The notes: generated by a model from the letters alone, not told the origin. A DNA stretch of 45,467 nt from Polaribacter sejongensis (GCA_949545755.1 CATITK010000156.1:1-45467), one strand, 5' to 3'. Positions 28,403 to 37,930 are shown, numbered from the stretch's first letter. A program made the numbers and translations.

Positions 28403-30382
28403 TTATTCTTCAGTACTTTTTGTCACTGTAGAAGTTTCTTTTTTTTCTTCAATCACTTTTTCTTCTATTATTTTTTCTTCAATTTCATCAAAAGGTCTTT
28501 TCCCAAATATTTTTTCTAAATCATCTTTAAAAATGACTTCTTTCTCTAATAATAATTCGGCAAGAATAGCTAATTTATCTCTATTTTCATCTAATATTTG
28601 AATGGCTCTTGCGTATTGAGCCTCAATCATTTTAGAAATCTCTTTGTCAATTTTCTTTGCTGTATCTTCACTGTAAGGCTTAACAAAAGCATCATTTCCA
28701 GAAGAATCGTAGTAAGTTACATTACCTACTTCTTTATTTAAACCGTAAACCGTAACCATTGCTCTCGCTTGTTTGGTTACTTTTTCTAAATCACTTAAAG
28801 CACCTGTAGAAATCTTATTAAAAATAACTTTTTCTGCAGCTCTACCTCCCATGGTAGCACACATCTCATCTAACATTTGTTCCGTTTGAACAATCATTCT
28901 TTCTGCAGGCAGATACCAAGCAGCACCTAAAGATTGTCCTCTTGGAACAATCGTAACTTTCACTAGAGGTGCAGCGTGTTCTAATATCCAACTTATAGTT
29001 GCATGACCTGCTTCATGAAAAGCAATCACTTTTTTCTCTCTAGGGGTAATTACTTTATTTTTCTTTTCTAAACCTCCAACAATTCGATCTACTGCATCTA
29101 AAAAATCTTGATGATAAATTGCCTTTTTCCCATTCCTTGCAGCAATCAATGCAGATTCGTTACACATATTAGCTATATCTGCTCCAGAAAAACCAGGAGT
29201 TTGTTGCGCTAAAAAATCAATTTTTACATCGTCTGCTAATTTTAGAGGTTTTATGTGAACTTCAAAAATTTCTTTACGTTCATTTATATTTGGTAAATCA
29301 ACATAAATTTGACGATCAAAACGTCCCGCACGCATTAACGCATTATCTAAAACATCAGCTCTATTTGTTGCTGCCAGAACAATAACATTCACATCGGTAC
29401 CAAAACCATCCATTTCTGTTAGTAACTGATTTAGCGTGTTTTCGCGTTCATCATTACCACCCGTCATGCTGTTTTTTCCACGCGCTCTACCAATCGCATC
29501 TATTTCATCAATAAAAATAATAGAAGGAGATTTCTGAGCAGCTTGCTTGAATAAATCTCGAACACGAGAAGCACCTACACCAACAAACATTTCAACAAAA
29601 TCTGAACCTGACAAGGAGAAAAAAGGAACATCTGCTTCACCAGCAACCGCTTTTGCTAACAATGTTTTCCCTGTTCCTGGAGGACCTACCAATAAAGCTC
29701 CTTTTGGTATTTTCCCTCCTAATGAAGTATACTTTTCTGGATTTTTTAAGAAATCTACAATTTCTTGGACTTCTTCTTTTGCGCCTTCTAATCCTGCTAC
29801 ATTTTCAAACGTAGTTTTCACTTTCGTATCTTTATCGAATAGTTTTGCTTTGGATTTTCCAATACTAAAAATTTGACCTCCACCGCCTGAGCCAGCTCCA
29901 CCGCCAGACATTCTTTTCATAAAAAATAGCCAAACAGCAATTAAAATAATAAATGGCAAAAATCCTAGAATGGTATCAAAAATACTCGTTTTATTCTCGT
30001 TTTTTAAATCGAAATCTAAATCACTTGATTGTCGAACTCTTTCAATATTATTTTCAAAATTTTGTAAGTCACCAAAATTGTATTCATACAAAGAAGCTCC
30101 TTTTGTATAAAAAGCGGAACTTATTAATTTTTTATAACGTTCTTTCTTTTGAGCTTCTGGTTTAATGAAAATCTGAGCTAAGTTATTATTTAAAACAACG
30201 ATTTTAGAAATATCATTCTCTTTTAAGATTTCATTAAACTCATTTTTTGAAATGCTTTTAGTTGCCAAATCTCCACTACTAAGAAATTGAAATGCAATTA
30301 TTACAAGAAATACGGCACCATAAATCCAATATGCTTTAAACTTAGGCATTTTAGGATTACTATTTTTTTTTGAATCACTCAT
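28403..30382 (-). CDS. ftsH: ATP-dependent zinc metalloprotease FtsH
   Basis: A 659-residue membrane protease that degrades misfolded and regulatory membrane proteins. Two N-terminal helices flank a periplasmic domain. The AAA+ module has Walker A GPPGTGKT (about residue 232), Walker [12 protein letters not shown] and the second region of homology [20 protein letters not shown]. The zinc site is HEAGH (about 456). A glycine-rich linker ([13 protein letters not shown]) follows helix two and the tail is rich in Glu and Lys. Its place before the phospholipid genes is suggestive, as E. coli FtsH regulates lipid A synthesis, but that link is inference here. Confidence 0.97.
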   Translation of the reverse strand: MSDSKKNSNPKMPKFKAYWIYGAVFLVIIAFQFLSSGDLATKSISKNEFNEILKENDISKIVVLNNNLAQIFIKPEAQKKERYKKLISSAFYTKGASLYEYNFGDLQNFENNIERVRQSSDLDFDLKNENKTSIFDTILGFLPFIILIAVWLFFMKRMSGGGAGSGGGGQIFSIGKSKAKLFDKDTKVKTTFENVAGLEGAKEEVQEIVDFLKNPEKYTSLGGKIPKGALLVGPPGTGKTLLAKAVAGEADVPFFSLSGSDFVEMFVGVGASRVRDLFKQAAQKSPSIIFIDEIDAIGRARGKNSMTGGNDERENTLNQLLTEMDGFGTDVNVIVLAATNRADVLDNALMRAGRFDRQIYVDLPNINERKEIFEVHIKPLKLADDVKIDFLAQQTPGFSGADIANMCNESALIAARNGKKAIYHQDFLDAVDRIVGGLEKKNKVITPREKKVIAFHEAGHATISWILEHAAPLVKVTIVPRGQSLGAAWYLPAERMIVQTEQMLDEMCATMGGRAAEKVIFNKISTGALSDLEKVTKQARAMVTVYGLNKEVGNVTYYDSSGNDAFVKPYSEDTAKKIDKEISKMIEAQYARAIQILDENRDKLAILAELLLEKEVIFKDDLEKIFGKRPFDEIEEKIIEEKVIEEKKETSTVTKSTEE

Positions 30383-30399
30383 TTATTTAAAATAAAAAA

Positions 30400-30768
30400 T
30401 TAAACTGATTTTATAGCTGTGATTTTTGCATCACCCCAAAGGCTTTCTAAATCATAAAATTCGCGGATGTGCTTTTGAAAAACATGTACAGCTACGTTTA
30501 CATAATCCATTAAAATCCATTCAGAATTTGTTTGCCCTTCTACATGCCAAGGTTTGTCTTTCAACTCCTTGCTCACTATTTTTTGAATAGAACCAGAAAT
30601 TGCATTTACTTGTGTATTTGAATTACCGGAGCAGATTATAAAATAATCACAAACAGTATTTTCTATGTCTCGTAAGTCTAATAATTGAATATTTTCTCCT
30701 TTAACATCATCAATTCCTTTAATAATTAAAGCAATTAAATCATCTGTACTTACTTGTTTTTTTGTCAT
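30400..30768 (-). CDS. rsfS: Ribosome silencing factor RsfS
   Basis: A 122-residue protein of the RsfS/Iojap family. Blocks are DIENTVCDYFIICSGNSNTQV (about 30-50), KPWHVEGQTNSEWILMDY and VNVAVHVFQKHIREFYDLESLWGDA. It binds ribosomal protein L14 (uL14) and blocks subunit joining under starvation. It is first in the ftsH/cdsA/psd run, 17 bases before ftsH. Confidence 0.95.
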   Translation of the reverse strand: MTKKQVSTDDLIALIIKGIDDVKGENIQLLDLRDIENTVCDYFIICSGNSNTQVNAISGSIQKIVSKELKDKPWHVEGQTNSEWILMDYVNVAVHVFQKHIREFYDLESLWGDAKITAIKSV

Positions 30769-30790
30769 TAACTTTATTTCTAATTTAATG

Positions 30791-30798
30791 CAAAGTTA
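30791..30798 (-). promoter_or_regulatory. Putative -7 box of the rsfS-ftsH operon
   Basis: TAACTTTG on the minus strand is a perfect TAnnTTTG, 22 bases before the rsfS ATG. No TTG is seen 17-23 bases further upstream, so the upstream half is weak. Confidence 0.45.
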
Positions 30799-30855
30799 TT
30801 ATTTTTTTATGAGTATTTTGTTTATTATTACAGTAGTTTATACTTTATTTAACGC

Positions 30856-31587
30856 TTGGAAATAATCAAACTTAATACCACCGATTCTACAAATTCTTTT
30901 TTAAAGGGTTTGATGCATAATTCTGACTTACAAAACTTTACCGTAGTGGTTGCAAAACAACAAACAAAAGGAAGAGGGCAACTAGAGCGGAAATGGGTGT
31001 CCGAGCCTAATAAAAATCTAACATTCAGCATCTTTGTAAAGTTTAATCAGCTACAAATAACTAAAAATAAATATTTGAATTTTGCTATTTCTTTAGCAAT
31101 ATATGATGTTTTACTTTCCAAAAAAATAGTAAAAACTACGATTAAATGGCCCAATGACTTGCTCTCTGGAAACAAGAAAATTTGTGGAATATTAATAGAA
31201 AACACCTTTTCTGGAAATAGCATCAAGAATTCTATTGTAGGGATTGGTCTTAATGTCAATCAAGAAATATTTCCAAAATTCAAACCCAATGCAACTTCTT
31301 TAAAACTAGAAACTGGCTCAGAATTTAATCTAAACACATTGCTAAATGATATTTTGATTGCATTTCAAAATAAAATAAATTTACTAAAAACGAAGCAGTT
31401 TGCTTTGTTGGAAGAAAGCTATTTGAAAGTTTTATATAAAAAAAACATCCCAAGCATGTTTAAAAACACTAGCGATGAAGTTTTTATGGGAATAATTACA
31501 GGAATTTCTAATAACGGAAAACTTCAAATTCAAATGGAAGATGATGAAATCAAAGAATTTGGTATTAGAGAAGTTTCTTTTCTTTAG
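30856..31587 (+). CDS. birA: Biotin--[acetyl-CoA carboxylase] ligase
   Basis: A 243-residue biotin protein ligase without the N-terminal DNA-binding domain of E. coli BirA. Motifs: TDSTNSFLK (about 10), KQQTKGRGQLERKWVSEP (about 35-52, biotinyl-AMP loop) and IKWPNDLLSGNKKICGILIE (about 96-115). The start must be TTG 30856: an in-frame TAA lies at 30850-30852 and the next ATG would cut off the TDSTN motif. It attaches biotin to carboxylase carrier proteins. Its stop overlaps the stop of the convergent SRPBCC gene. Confidence 0.93.
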   Translation: MEIIKLNTTDSTNSFLKGLMHNSDLQNFTVVVAKQQTKGRGQLERKWVSEPNKNLTFSIFVKFNQLQITKNKYLNFAISLAIYDVLLSKKIVKTTIKWPNDLLSGNKKICGILIENTFSGNSIKNSIVGIGLNVNQEIFPKFKPNATSLKLETGSEFNLNTLLNDILIAFQNKINLLKTKQFALLEESYLKVLYKKNIPSMFKNTSDEVFMGIITGISNNGKLQIQMEDDEIKEFGIREVSFL

Positions 31588-31973
31588 AGTTTACTTATAT
31601 TTTCTGAGAGTGTTTCAACAAACTTTGTTAAAGGTTTTTTAATCATCATCGTCATCATTGGATTAAAATCTCCTTCAAAATTCAATGTCACTTCTGTATT
31701 TTTTTCTGATAAAACTGAAATATCAGCAGCCAAAGTAAAAGGTAATTTACTACTTGCAGCACCTAAAGTGATGTTAGAAAATTCTGTTTTCTTTGTTAAA
31801 ACCAATCTAATTTCTGGCATTCCTGGCAAACCAAATAAAAAGGAATTTCCATCCACTTCAAACTTCTGAATAGTATCAGGCATTATTTTCTTAAAATTAT
31901 GTAAATCTATAAAAAAAGTAAATACCTCTTCTGCTGTTTTCTTAACAATAACTGTTTCTCCTTTAATATTCAT
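31584..31973 (-). CDS. SRPBCC family (START-like) protein
   Basis: A 129-residue protein starting at ATG 31973; the longer frame up to 32021 overlaps pyrE by 38 bases and is unlikely. It shows the helix-grip fold start MNIKGETVIVKKTAEEVFTF, DLHNFKKIMPD and a long C-terminal helix (KPLTKFVETLSENISKL). Such domains bind lipids or other hydrophobic ligands. The ligand is unknown. It lies 10 bases after pyrE and is probably cotranscribed with it. Confidence 0.8.
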   Translation of the reverse strand: MNIKGETVIVKKTAEEVFTFFIDLHNFKKIMPDTIQKFEVDGNSFLFGLPGMPEIRLVLTKKTEFSNITLGAASSKLPFTLAADISVLSEKNTEVTLNFEGDFNPMMTMMIKKPLTKFVETLSENISKL

Positions 31974-31983
31974 TGCGCTCTTT

Positions 31984-32625
31984 TTACTGTTTCCAATCGC
32001 TTGGATTATTTCTCCAGTCATTCAAAGTAACCAGCTCTTCATTCGTAATATAATGACTATTTAAAGCTTGTTCTAACAAGTTTTCATAATCACTTAAAGT
32101 AGTCAAGCTAATATTTTTATCTTTGAAATTTTTGTCTGCAATTTCAAATCCATAAGAAAAAATAGCAACCATCCCTTTCACAACAGCTCCAGCTTCTTTT
32201 AGAGCTTCAACTGCATTCAAACTACTATTTCCCGTACTAATTAAATCCTCAATAACAACGACGTTTTGTCCGCTTTCTAAGTATCCTTCAATTTGGTTCT
32301 TTCTACCATGTTTTTTTGGTTCTGGCCTCACATAGATAAAAGGAACTCCTAGCTCTTGTGCTACTAAAATTCCAATAGCAATAGCACCAGTAGCAACACC
32401 TGCAATTACGTCTGGCTTCCCATATTCTAACTCAACAATATTTGCAATTTCTTTTTTTAAAAAAACACGAACTGAAGGATAAGATAACGTAATTCTGTTA
32501 TCGCAATATATCGGCGATTTCCAGCCTGAAGCCCAATTAAATGGATCGCTTGGACTTAACTTTATAGCCTTTATTTGTAACAACAGTTCAGCTGTTTTTT
32601 TTGCTGTATCTTTGTTTAAAATCAT
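31984..32625 (-). CDS. pyrE: Orotate phosphoribosyltransferase
   Basis: A 213-residue pyrimidine synthesis enzyme joining orotate and PRPP to give OMP. Motifs: DPFNWASGWKSPIYCDNR (about 27-44, orotate side), VRPEPKKHGRKNQIEG (flexible loop, about 100-115) and the PRPP-binding VVVIEDLISTGNSSLNAVEAL (about 121-141). It is divergent from the Nudix gene with starts only bases apart, so its promoter lies within the Nudix coding region. Confidence 0.96.
   Translation of the reverse strand: MILNKDTAKKTAELLLQIKAIKLSPSDPFNWASGWKSPIYCDNRITLSYPSVRVFLKKEIANIVELEYGKPDVIAGVATGAIAIGILVAQELGVPFIYVRPEPKKHGRKNQIEGYLESGQNVVVIEDLISTGNSSLNAVEALKEAGAVVKGMVAIFSYGFEIADKNFKDKNISLTTLSDYENLLEQALNSHYITNEELVTLNDWRNNPSDWKQ
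32607..32614 (+). promoter_or_regulatory. -7 box of the Nudix gene, inside pyrE
   Basis: TATCTTTG, a perfect TAnnTTTG, lies within the first codons of pyrE (antisense to it). It is 18 bases before ATG 32633 and 9 bases before ATG 32624. No TTG lies at the ideal distance; the nearest upstream (32575-32577) is 29 bases away. Confidence 0.5.
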
Positions 32626-32629
32626 GCGG

Positions 32630-32663
32630 CAAATGTATAAAGTTTTTATAGATGATACACCAA
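32630..32663 (-). promoter_or_regulatory. Promoter of pyrE, inside the Nudix gene, leaderless spacing
   Basis: On the minus strand TTG (32661-32663) is followed after 23 bases by TACATTTG (32630-32637), a perfect TAnnTTTG, then four bases (CCGC) and the pyrE ATG. The box overlaps the first codons of the Nudix gene. Confidence 0.55.
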
Positions 32664-33229
32664 TAATTATTACATCTTCTAAAAAAAAAAAAAATAATTT
32701 CCCTGTCTACTTATTTAAAAATATTGTTTTTGATGAAATCATTCTAAAACTAAAGCATGAAAAGCTACAGGGGGTGAACTTATACTCAACTGATTTAGAA
32801 AATGATTGGCACTCCTTTCTTTCAAATGTGACGGTAATTTCTGCTGCTGGCGGTTTGGTTGTCAACCCTAAAAAAGAAATTTTATTTATTTTTAGAAATG
32901 GGGTTTGGGATCTACCAAAAGGTTGGATTGAAAAAGGCGAAACTATCGAATCTGCAGCTACTAGAGAAGTTGAAGAAGAATGTGGTGTTTTTAATTTAAA
33001 AATAATAAAATCTCTAGTTACAACCTATCACATTTATTATCAAGAAGGTATGAATCTAAAAAAAACACATTGGTTTTTAATGTCTTCTGATAGTAACAAA
33101 GAATTAGTTCCCCAAATTGAAGAAGGAATTACAGAGGTTGTTTTCAAGAATGAACGAGATACCGAAGAAGCTTTAAAAAATTCTTACGGAAACATTAAAT
33201 TAGTGCATGATACTTTCAAAGAAAGATAA
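32633..33229 (+). CDS. Nudix hydrolase
   Basis: A 198-residue protein. The C-terminal two thirds hold a Nudix domain with an intact box, GWIEKGETIESAATREVEEECGV (Gx5Ex7REUxEExGU), at about residues 98-120. The N-terminal 60 residues (MYKVFIDDTPIIIT onward) are an extra domain common in Bacteroidota copies. It would cleave a nucleoside diphosphate linked to another group; the substrate is unknown. ATG 32633 is preferred; ATG 32624 is also possible. It is head to head with pyrE. Confidence 0.9.
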   Translation: MYKVFIDDTPIIITSSKKKKNNFPVYLFKNIVFDEIILKLKHEKLQGVNLYSTDLENDWHSFLSNVTVISAAGGLVVNPKKEILFIFRNGVWDLPKGWIEKGETIESAATREVEEECGVFNLKIIKSLVTTYHIYYQEGMNLKKTHWFLMSSDSNKELVPQIEEGITEVVFKNERDTEEALKNSYGNIKLVHDTFKER

Positions 33230-33247
33230 TTTTCTAAAAAAACGGAG

Positions 33248-33255
33248 TATCTTTG
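33248..33255 (+). promoter_or_regulatory. -7 box of the SulP gene, decides its start
   Basis: TATCTTTG is a perfect TAnnTTTG that overlaps the in-frame TTG at 33253. Transcription would begin after 33258, so that TTG cannot be the start and ATG 33280 is chosen. Confidence 0.45.
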
Positions 33256-33279
33256 GCGACTTTAAAAAGCAACGAACTC

Positions 33280-34941
33280 ATGACAGAATTTATTAGAAAA
33301 ATAGTACCAAATGCAAAAGACGACCTGTTTGCAGGAATCACAGTTTCTTTAGCAATGATTCCAGAAGTAGTTGCGTTTGCTTTTGTAGCTCAAATAGATC
33401 CTTTAGTGGCACTTTCTGGTGCTTTTATTATTGGATTAATAACAGCATTTTTTGGTGGTAGACCTGGTTTAATATCAGGAGCTGCAGGGGCTGTTGCAGT
33501 TATTTTTGTTGCTATGATTTCAGAAGGACATGCCAAAGGGATGTTGTTTGATATTCCAGTAGATAATATGGGGTATTTCTATCTTTTAGCCTGTGTAATC
33601 CTCATGGGAATTATTCAAATATTTGCTGGAGTCTTTAAACTCGGTCGTTTTGTACGTTTAATTCCGCATTCTGTAATGATGGGCTTTGTCAATGGATTGG
33701 CAATTGTTATTTTTTGGGCACAAGTAAAAATGTTTTCTCATAAAACATTAAGCATTTCAGAAAATGGTGTCAAAGAATATATTAATACTTTTATGCAGGG
33801 AACAGAATTGTATCTAATGCTCGGTTTGGTTGCACTAACAATGGCAATTATTTGGTTGTTACCAAAAATCACTAAAAAAATACCAGCATCGCTTACTGCG
33901 ATTTTAATCACAACCTTTGTTGTTATTTTTTCAGGTTTAGATGTATCTACTGTTGGTTCCTATATTATAGAAGGTGGAGGGACAGGCTTAAAAGGGGAAT
34001 TTCCTACCCCAAATCTAGAACTTTGGCAAAACTTACCTTTTAATTTAAATACCTTATTTTTTATTTTACCTTTTGCCTTTTTAGCTGCTTCGGTTGGTTT
34101 GATCGAATCTTTAATGACAATGAATTTAGTAGATGAATTGACAGAAACAAGAGGTAATGGAAATAGAGAATGTATCGCACAAGGGGCAGGAAATATTGTA
34201 AGTGGGCTTTTTGGTGGAACTGGTGGTTGTGGTATGATAGGACAAACCGTAATTAATATCAATGCTGGTGGTCGTGGCCGTTTATCTGGTATTACGATGG
34301 CATTGACCTTACTTACTTTTATTCTTTTTACTGATAAATTAATTGAACAAGTACCAATTGCCGCTTTAGTGGGAGTGATGTTTATGATGGTTATTGAAAC
34401 ATTTGCTTGGTCTAGTTTTAGAATTTTAAAGAAAATACCAAAGTCAGATGCTTTTGTGTTAATTGTAGTTTCTACAGTAACCGTTGTTTTTGATTTGGCA
34501 ATCGCTGTTTTTGTTGGAGTTATTATTTCTGCATTAGTTTTTGCTTGGGAAAACGCAAAAAAAATTAGAGCGAGAAAGCGTATTAAAGAAGATGGAACAA
34601 AAGTGTATGAAATCTGGGGACCACTGTTCTTTGGAAGTATTGCTGCTTTTAATGAAAAATTCGATATTAAAAATGATCCTTCAGCAATAGAGATTGACTT
34701 TATAGAAGCGCGGATTTCGGATCATTCCGCTATTGAAGCTATTTTTAGTTTGGTCGAAAAATACCAAGCTGCTGGAAAGAAGATTACCCTAAAACATTTG
34801 AGTGAAGATTGTAAATTATTATTACACAAGTCTAGCCCTATTTATAAAGATATTATTGAAGAAGACATTGATGATCCTCGCTATTATTTAGCGGCGAATC
34901 CTGAGGATTTTTCGAAACCTTTGGGAGAGTATAAGTTTTAA
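33280..34941 (+). CDS. SulP family anion transporter
   Basis: A 553-residue inner-membrane carrier of the SLC26/SulP family. About 12-14 helices begin FAGITVSLAMIPEVVAFAFV; the family loops GRPGLISGAAGAVAVIF (about 75) and GNRECIAQGAGNIVSGLFGGTGGCGMIGQ (about 294-322) are present. A C-terminal STAS domain spans about 455-535 (IEIDFIEARISDHSAIEAIF). Family members move sulfate, bicarbonate or dicarboxylates, often with Na+; bicarbonate is plausible for a marine bacterium but unproven. It is 50 bases after the Nudix gene. Confidence 0.9.
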   Translation: MTEFIRKIVPNAKDDLFAGITVSLAMIPEVVAFAFVAQIDPLVALSGAFIIGLITAFFGGRPGLISGAAGAVAVIFVAMISEGHAKGMLFDIPVDNMGYFYLLACVILMGIIQIFAGVFKLGRFVRLIPHSVMMGFVNGLAIVIFWAQVKMFSHKTLSISENGVKEYINTFMQGTELYLMLGLVALTMAIIWLLPKITKKIPASLTAILITTFVVIFSGLDVSTVGSYIIEGGGTGLKGEFPTPNLELWQNLPFNLNTLFFILPFAFLAASVGLIESLMTMNLVDELTETRGNGNRECIAQGAGNIVSGLFGGTGGCGMIGQTVININAGGRGRLSGITMALTLLTFILFTDKLIEQVPIAALVGVMFMMVIETFAWSSFRILKKIPKSDAFVLIVVSTVTVVFDLAIAVFVGVIISALVFAWENAKKIRARKRIKEDGTKVYEIWGPLFFGSIAAFNEKFDIKNDPSAIEIDFIEARISDHSAIEAIFSLVEKYQAAGKKITLKHLSEDCKLLLHKSSPIYKDIIEEDIDDPRYYLAANPEDFSKPLGEYKF

Positions 34942-35179
34942 AATTAAAAAATTAACGGTTAAGTCTTTTTTATTTAGTGAATCTAATTTATAAATTGAGT
35001 TTGAAATACAACCCTTTATTTTTCTTGTAGATTTAACCAAAATCATGTCTGCAAGAACTTACTGTATCTAGGTTTGTGTTATTTAATATTTAGTTACATA
35101 TAATTTATTGTTGATAATAAAATTATTTATAATGATAAATATTCCTGAAGCTATATAGCCTACTCATCAAAAAACAATT

Positions 35180-37393
35180 CTAAACCAACCCCAAATCACT
35201 TATTGGCAAGCTTCTCACCCTTTTTCCAGTCGCATTAAAAATAGCATTGCAAATTGCGGGTGCCATTACAGGAACTCCAGGTTCTCCAACTCCAGTGGGT
35301 GCTTCATGCATTTTATCTATTATATCTACATGGATGTTTGGTATATCTTTCATTCTTGTCATTCTATAATCGTAGAAATTATGTTGGGCTACAGCACCCT
35401 CTTTTACAGAAATTTTTCCATACAATGCAATTGACATTCCAAAAATAGCTGCTCCTTCAAGCTGGTTTATAATATTATCTTTATTTAAGGCCAAACCGCA
35501 ATCGATAGTAGTCCAAATATTTTCAATTTTTAAGCGCTCATTTTTAACAGAAACCTCAACAATAGTTGCTACATAACTATAAAAACTATAATGGATTGCA
35601 ACTCCTAAACCATGATTTTCTGGCATTTTTTTTCCCCAACCAGCTTTTCTAGCTGTGTTTTTCAACACGTCTTTCATTCGTTTAGAGTTATAGGGATGCT
35701 TAGATTTTCCTTTCGAAATTTGATCTTTCCCTATTAAATCCAAATGCATTTCTACCGGATCTTTTTGTGCCGAAAAAGCAAGTTCATCAATAAAGCAATT
35801 ATTTCCAAAACCACTCTGTATATTCACTACAGAACGCATCCAACCAATCCTTAAATTTGCTTCCGCTTTTACACTTTCTAGTCTAAAATTGGTTATTTTA
35901 TAGGGAGTATTGGTAAAACCCATTCCTAATTCAAAACCAGAAGCGTAGTCAGATAATGGCTTAAAAGAAGACACAATCGAAGGAAAACCAACGCGCTGCA
36001 ACCAACCAGTTACCTTTCCGTTTTCATCGATACTACCTTTTAAATACTGAGCACTTGTTGCATGATAAAAACTATGTTGTACATCATCTTCGCGTGTCCA
36101 AACAACTTGTACTGGTGCATTTATTTTTTTTGAGATTGCAACTGCTTCTATTACAAAATCAGATTTTGATTTCCTACCAAATCCACCTCCTAAAAAAGTA
36201 ACATTTACAATGACATTTTCTAATTTCACATCAAAGAAATGCGCAATTTCTGCCCTTGCTGTTTGTGGATCTTGCACCGGTGCCCATACTTCTATTGAAT
36301 CTCCTTGAAACCAAGCCGTAGCATTTGGTACTTCCATAGGTGCATGTAACAAAAACGGAACATGATACGTTGCTTCTACAATATTTTTTGAATTCTTAAA
36401 AGCAGTATTGACATTGCCACTACCGCCAGGAACTAATTTTCCTTTTTTCGCTATTCTTTTTGTTAGTTTCTCTTTGAATTTCTCAGTGTCAAAAGAATAA
36501 TTATCTCCATAATTCCATTCAATATCTAACGCTTTTTTTCCTTGAAATGCCGCCCAAGTATTGTCAGCTACTACTGCTATTCCACCGAGCATACCAAAGA
36601 ATTTTCCTGTTGGCGGAATTAATCTTGGCAGTTCAAAAACACCTGCTACACCAGTAACTTTTACTGCTTTGTTCTTGGTAAATTTTTTTACAGTACCAAA
36701 AGTGACAGGACATCTTGCAATAGCTGCAAATTTCATATTCGGAATTCGAATATCAATTCCATAAGTTGCGGTTCCGTGTATAAAATCCTTTAAATCAACA
36801 CTTTTTAGAGTTTTTCCAATGTATTTAAAATCTTCAACTTTTTTTAACTGAATGGTTTCTTCTGCAGGAACGGGAATTTTTGAAGCCTCATCAACCAAAT
36901 CTCCGAAGAAAACTTTGTCATTATTGTTTGTGTTGATGACATAATGATTTTCAGCTTTACAAACTGTCGTTGCTACTTCCCACTTTTTCGCAGCGGCAGA
37001 AAGCAACATGGCTTTTACAGTAGCCCCCATTTTACGCATGGGCAACAACAGGGTTCTTACACTTCTAGAACCATCTGTATTTTGATTACCATACTTGGCA
37101 TCTCCAACGGCTTGTTTTACTGTAATATAATTCCAATCTGCTTCTAATTCATCTGCAATAGCGGAAGCCAAAGAAGTTCTAATTCCTTGTCCCATTTCTG
37201 AACGTGAAGCTAATAAAATAATTTTTCCGTCTTTTTGAATTTGAACAAATAAATTGGGAATAAAAGCACCTTCAGTTTGTGGAATAAAGCCTTTTTTATC
37301 TGATGAGATATTACAACCTAAAACGATTCCACTAGATGCCAAACCAAATAACTTGACAAAATCTCTACGATTGATTTGTTGGATTTTACTCAT
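35180..37393 (-). CDS. Molybdenum hydroxylase large subunit (xanthine dehydrogenase/IorB-like)
   Basis: A 737-residue molybdopterin-binding subunit. It starts with a twin-arginine signal (RRDFVKLFG, Arg 9-10), with Cys27 in a lipobox-like VLGC, so it is probably exported folded and possibly anchored. The first aldehyde oxidase domain includes KDFIHGTATYGIDIRIPN (about 205). Cofactor blocks are FLGGGFGRKS (about 400) and the C-terminal GVGEPGVPVMAPAI, holding the predicted active-site Glu (about 706). It pairs with the [2Fe-2S] subunit, 4-base overlap. The substrate (an aldehyde or N-heterocycle) is unknown. No FAD subunit is present, as in isoquinoline 1-oxidoreductase. Confidence 0.9.
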   Translation of the reverse strand: MSKIQQINRRDFVKLFGLASSGIVLGCNISSDKKGFIPQTEGAFIPNLFVQIQKDGKIILLASRSEMGQGIRTSLASAIADELEADWNYITVKQAVGDAKYGNQNTDGSRSVRTLLLPMRKMGATVKAMLLSAAAKKWEVATTVCKAENHYVINTNNNDKVFFGDLVDEASKIPVPAEETIQLKKVEDFKYIGKTLKSVDLKDFIHGTATYGIDIRIPNMKFAAIARCPVTFGTVKKFTKNKAVKVTGVAGVFELPRLIPPTGKFFGMLGGIAVVADNTWAAFQGKKALDIEWNYGDNYSFDTEKFKEKLTKRIAKKGKLVPGGSGNVNTAFKNSKNIVEATYHVPFLLHAPMEVPNATAWFQGDSIEVWAPVQDPQTARAEIAHFFDVKLENVIVNVTFLGGGFGRKSKSDFVIEAVAISKKINAPVQVVWTREDDVQHSFYHATSAQYLKGSIDENGKVTGWLQRVGFPSIVSSFKPLSDYASGFELGMGFTNTPYKITNFRLESVKAEANLRIGWMRSVVNIQSGFGNNCFIDELAFSAQKDPVEMHLDLIGKDQISKGKSKHPYNSKRMKDVLKNTARKAGWGKKMPENHGLGVAIHYSFYSYVATIVEVSVKNERLKIENIWTTIDCGLALNKDNIINQLEGAAIFGMSIALYGKISVKEGAVAQHNFYDYRMTRMKDIPNIHVDIIDKMHEAPTGVGEPGVPVMAPAICNAIFNATGKRVRSLPISDLGLV

Positions 37394-37854
37394 CTAGATT
37401 CATTTTTAAGTGCGACCGCTTTGTGGATTGCTTTTCTAATTCTAGTATAGGTTCCACATCTACAAATATTGCCACTCATAGCAGTTTTAATATCTTCATC
37501 CGTAGGTTTTTTTATGGAGTCTAGGAGCGAAGTGGCCGCAATTAATTGTCCAGATTGACAGTACCCACATTGTGGAACGTTACCATCATTCCAAGCTTTT
37601 CGTAAAAATTCTAAATTAGCAGAGGTTCCTTCAATGGTGAAAATCTCTTTACCAAACGCAAAAGAAACAGGTATAACACATGATTTTGTGAGAAGTCCAT
37701 CAACTAAAACGGAACAGGCTCCACATTGGCTCACTCCACAGCCAAATTTCGTTCCTGTTAAACCAACAACATCTCTAATAGCCCATAATAAAGGCATCTC
37801 TTCTTGTACTTTAACAGTATATGATTTTCCGTTAATAGATAATGATTTTTCCAT
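37390..37854 (-). CDS. (2Fe-2S)-binding subunit of molybdenum hydroxylase (IorA-like)
   Basis: A 154-residue electron-transfer subunit with two [2Fe-2S] sites: the plant-ferredoxin-type GCGVSQCGACSVLVDG (about 37-52) and the second site with QCGYCQSGQ and CRCGTYTRIRKA (about 96-140). It has no signal of its own and would be exported by the twin-arginine signal of the large subunit. Its stop overlaps the large-subunit start by 4 bases, indicating coupled translation. Confidence 0.93.
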   Translation of the reverse strand: MEKSLSINGKSYTVKVQEEMPLLWAIRDVVGLTGTKFGCGVSQCGACSVLVDGLLTKSCVIPVSFAFGKEIFTIEGTSANLEFLRKAWNDGNVPQCGYCQSGQLIAATSLLDSIKKPTDEDIKTAMSGNICRCGTYTRIRKAIHKAVALKNESR

Positions 37855-37874
37855 CTGTAACTCCCTTTAATTTT

Positions 37875-37894
37875 ACAATTTACAATAAAATTGT
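37875..37894. repeat. Inverted repeat before the molybdenum hydroxylase operon
   Basis: ACAATTT (37875-37881) and AAATTGT (37888-37894) are perfect 7-base arms around 6 bases, about 20 bases before the small-subunit ATG and downstream of the -7 box at 37923. It may be an operator or a weak leader hairpin. All-AT stems arise easily by chance here. Confidence 0.3.
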
Positions 37895-37922
37895 TTAATG
37901 AAAATTTTAGGAAAGAAGATTT

Positions 37923-37930
37923 CAAATTTA
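37923..37930 (-). promoter_or_regulatory. Putative -7 box of the molybdenum hydroxylase operon
   Basis: TAAATTTG on the minus strand is a perfect TAnnTTTG, 68 bases before the ATG at 37854. No TTG lies 17-23 bases upstream. Confidence 0.35.

Noticed and set aside
33253-33279. TTG start for a longer SulP protein
   Set aside because: The TTG is part of the TATCTTTG promoter box; ATG 33280 gives a normal N-terminus.
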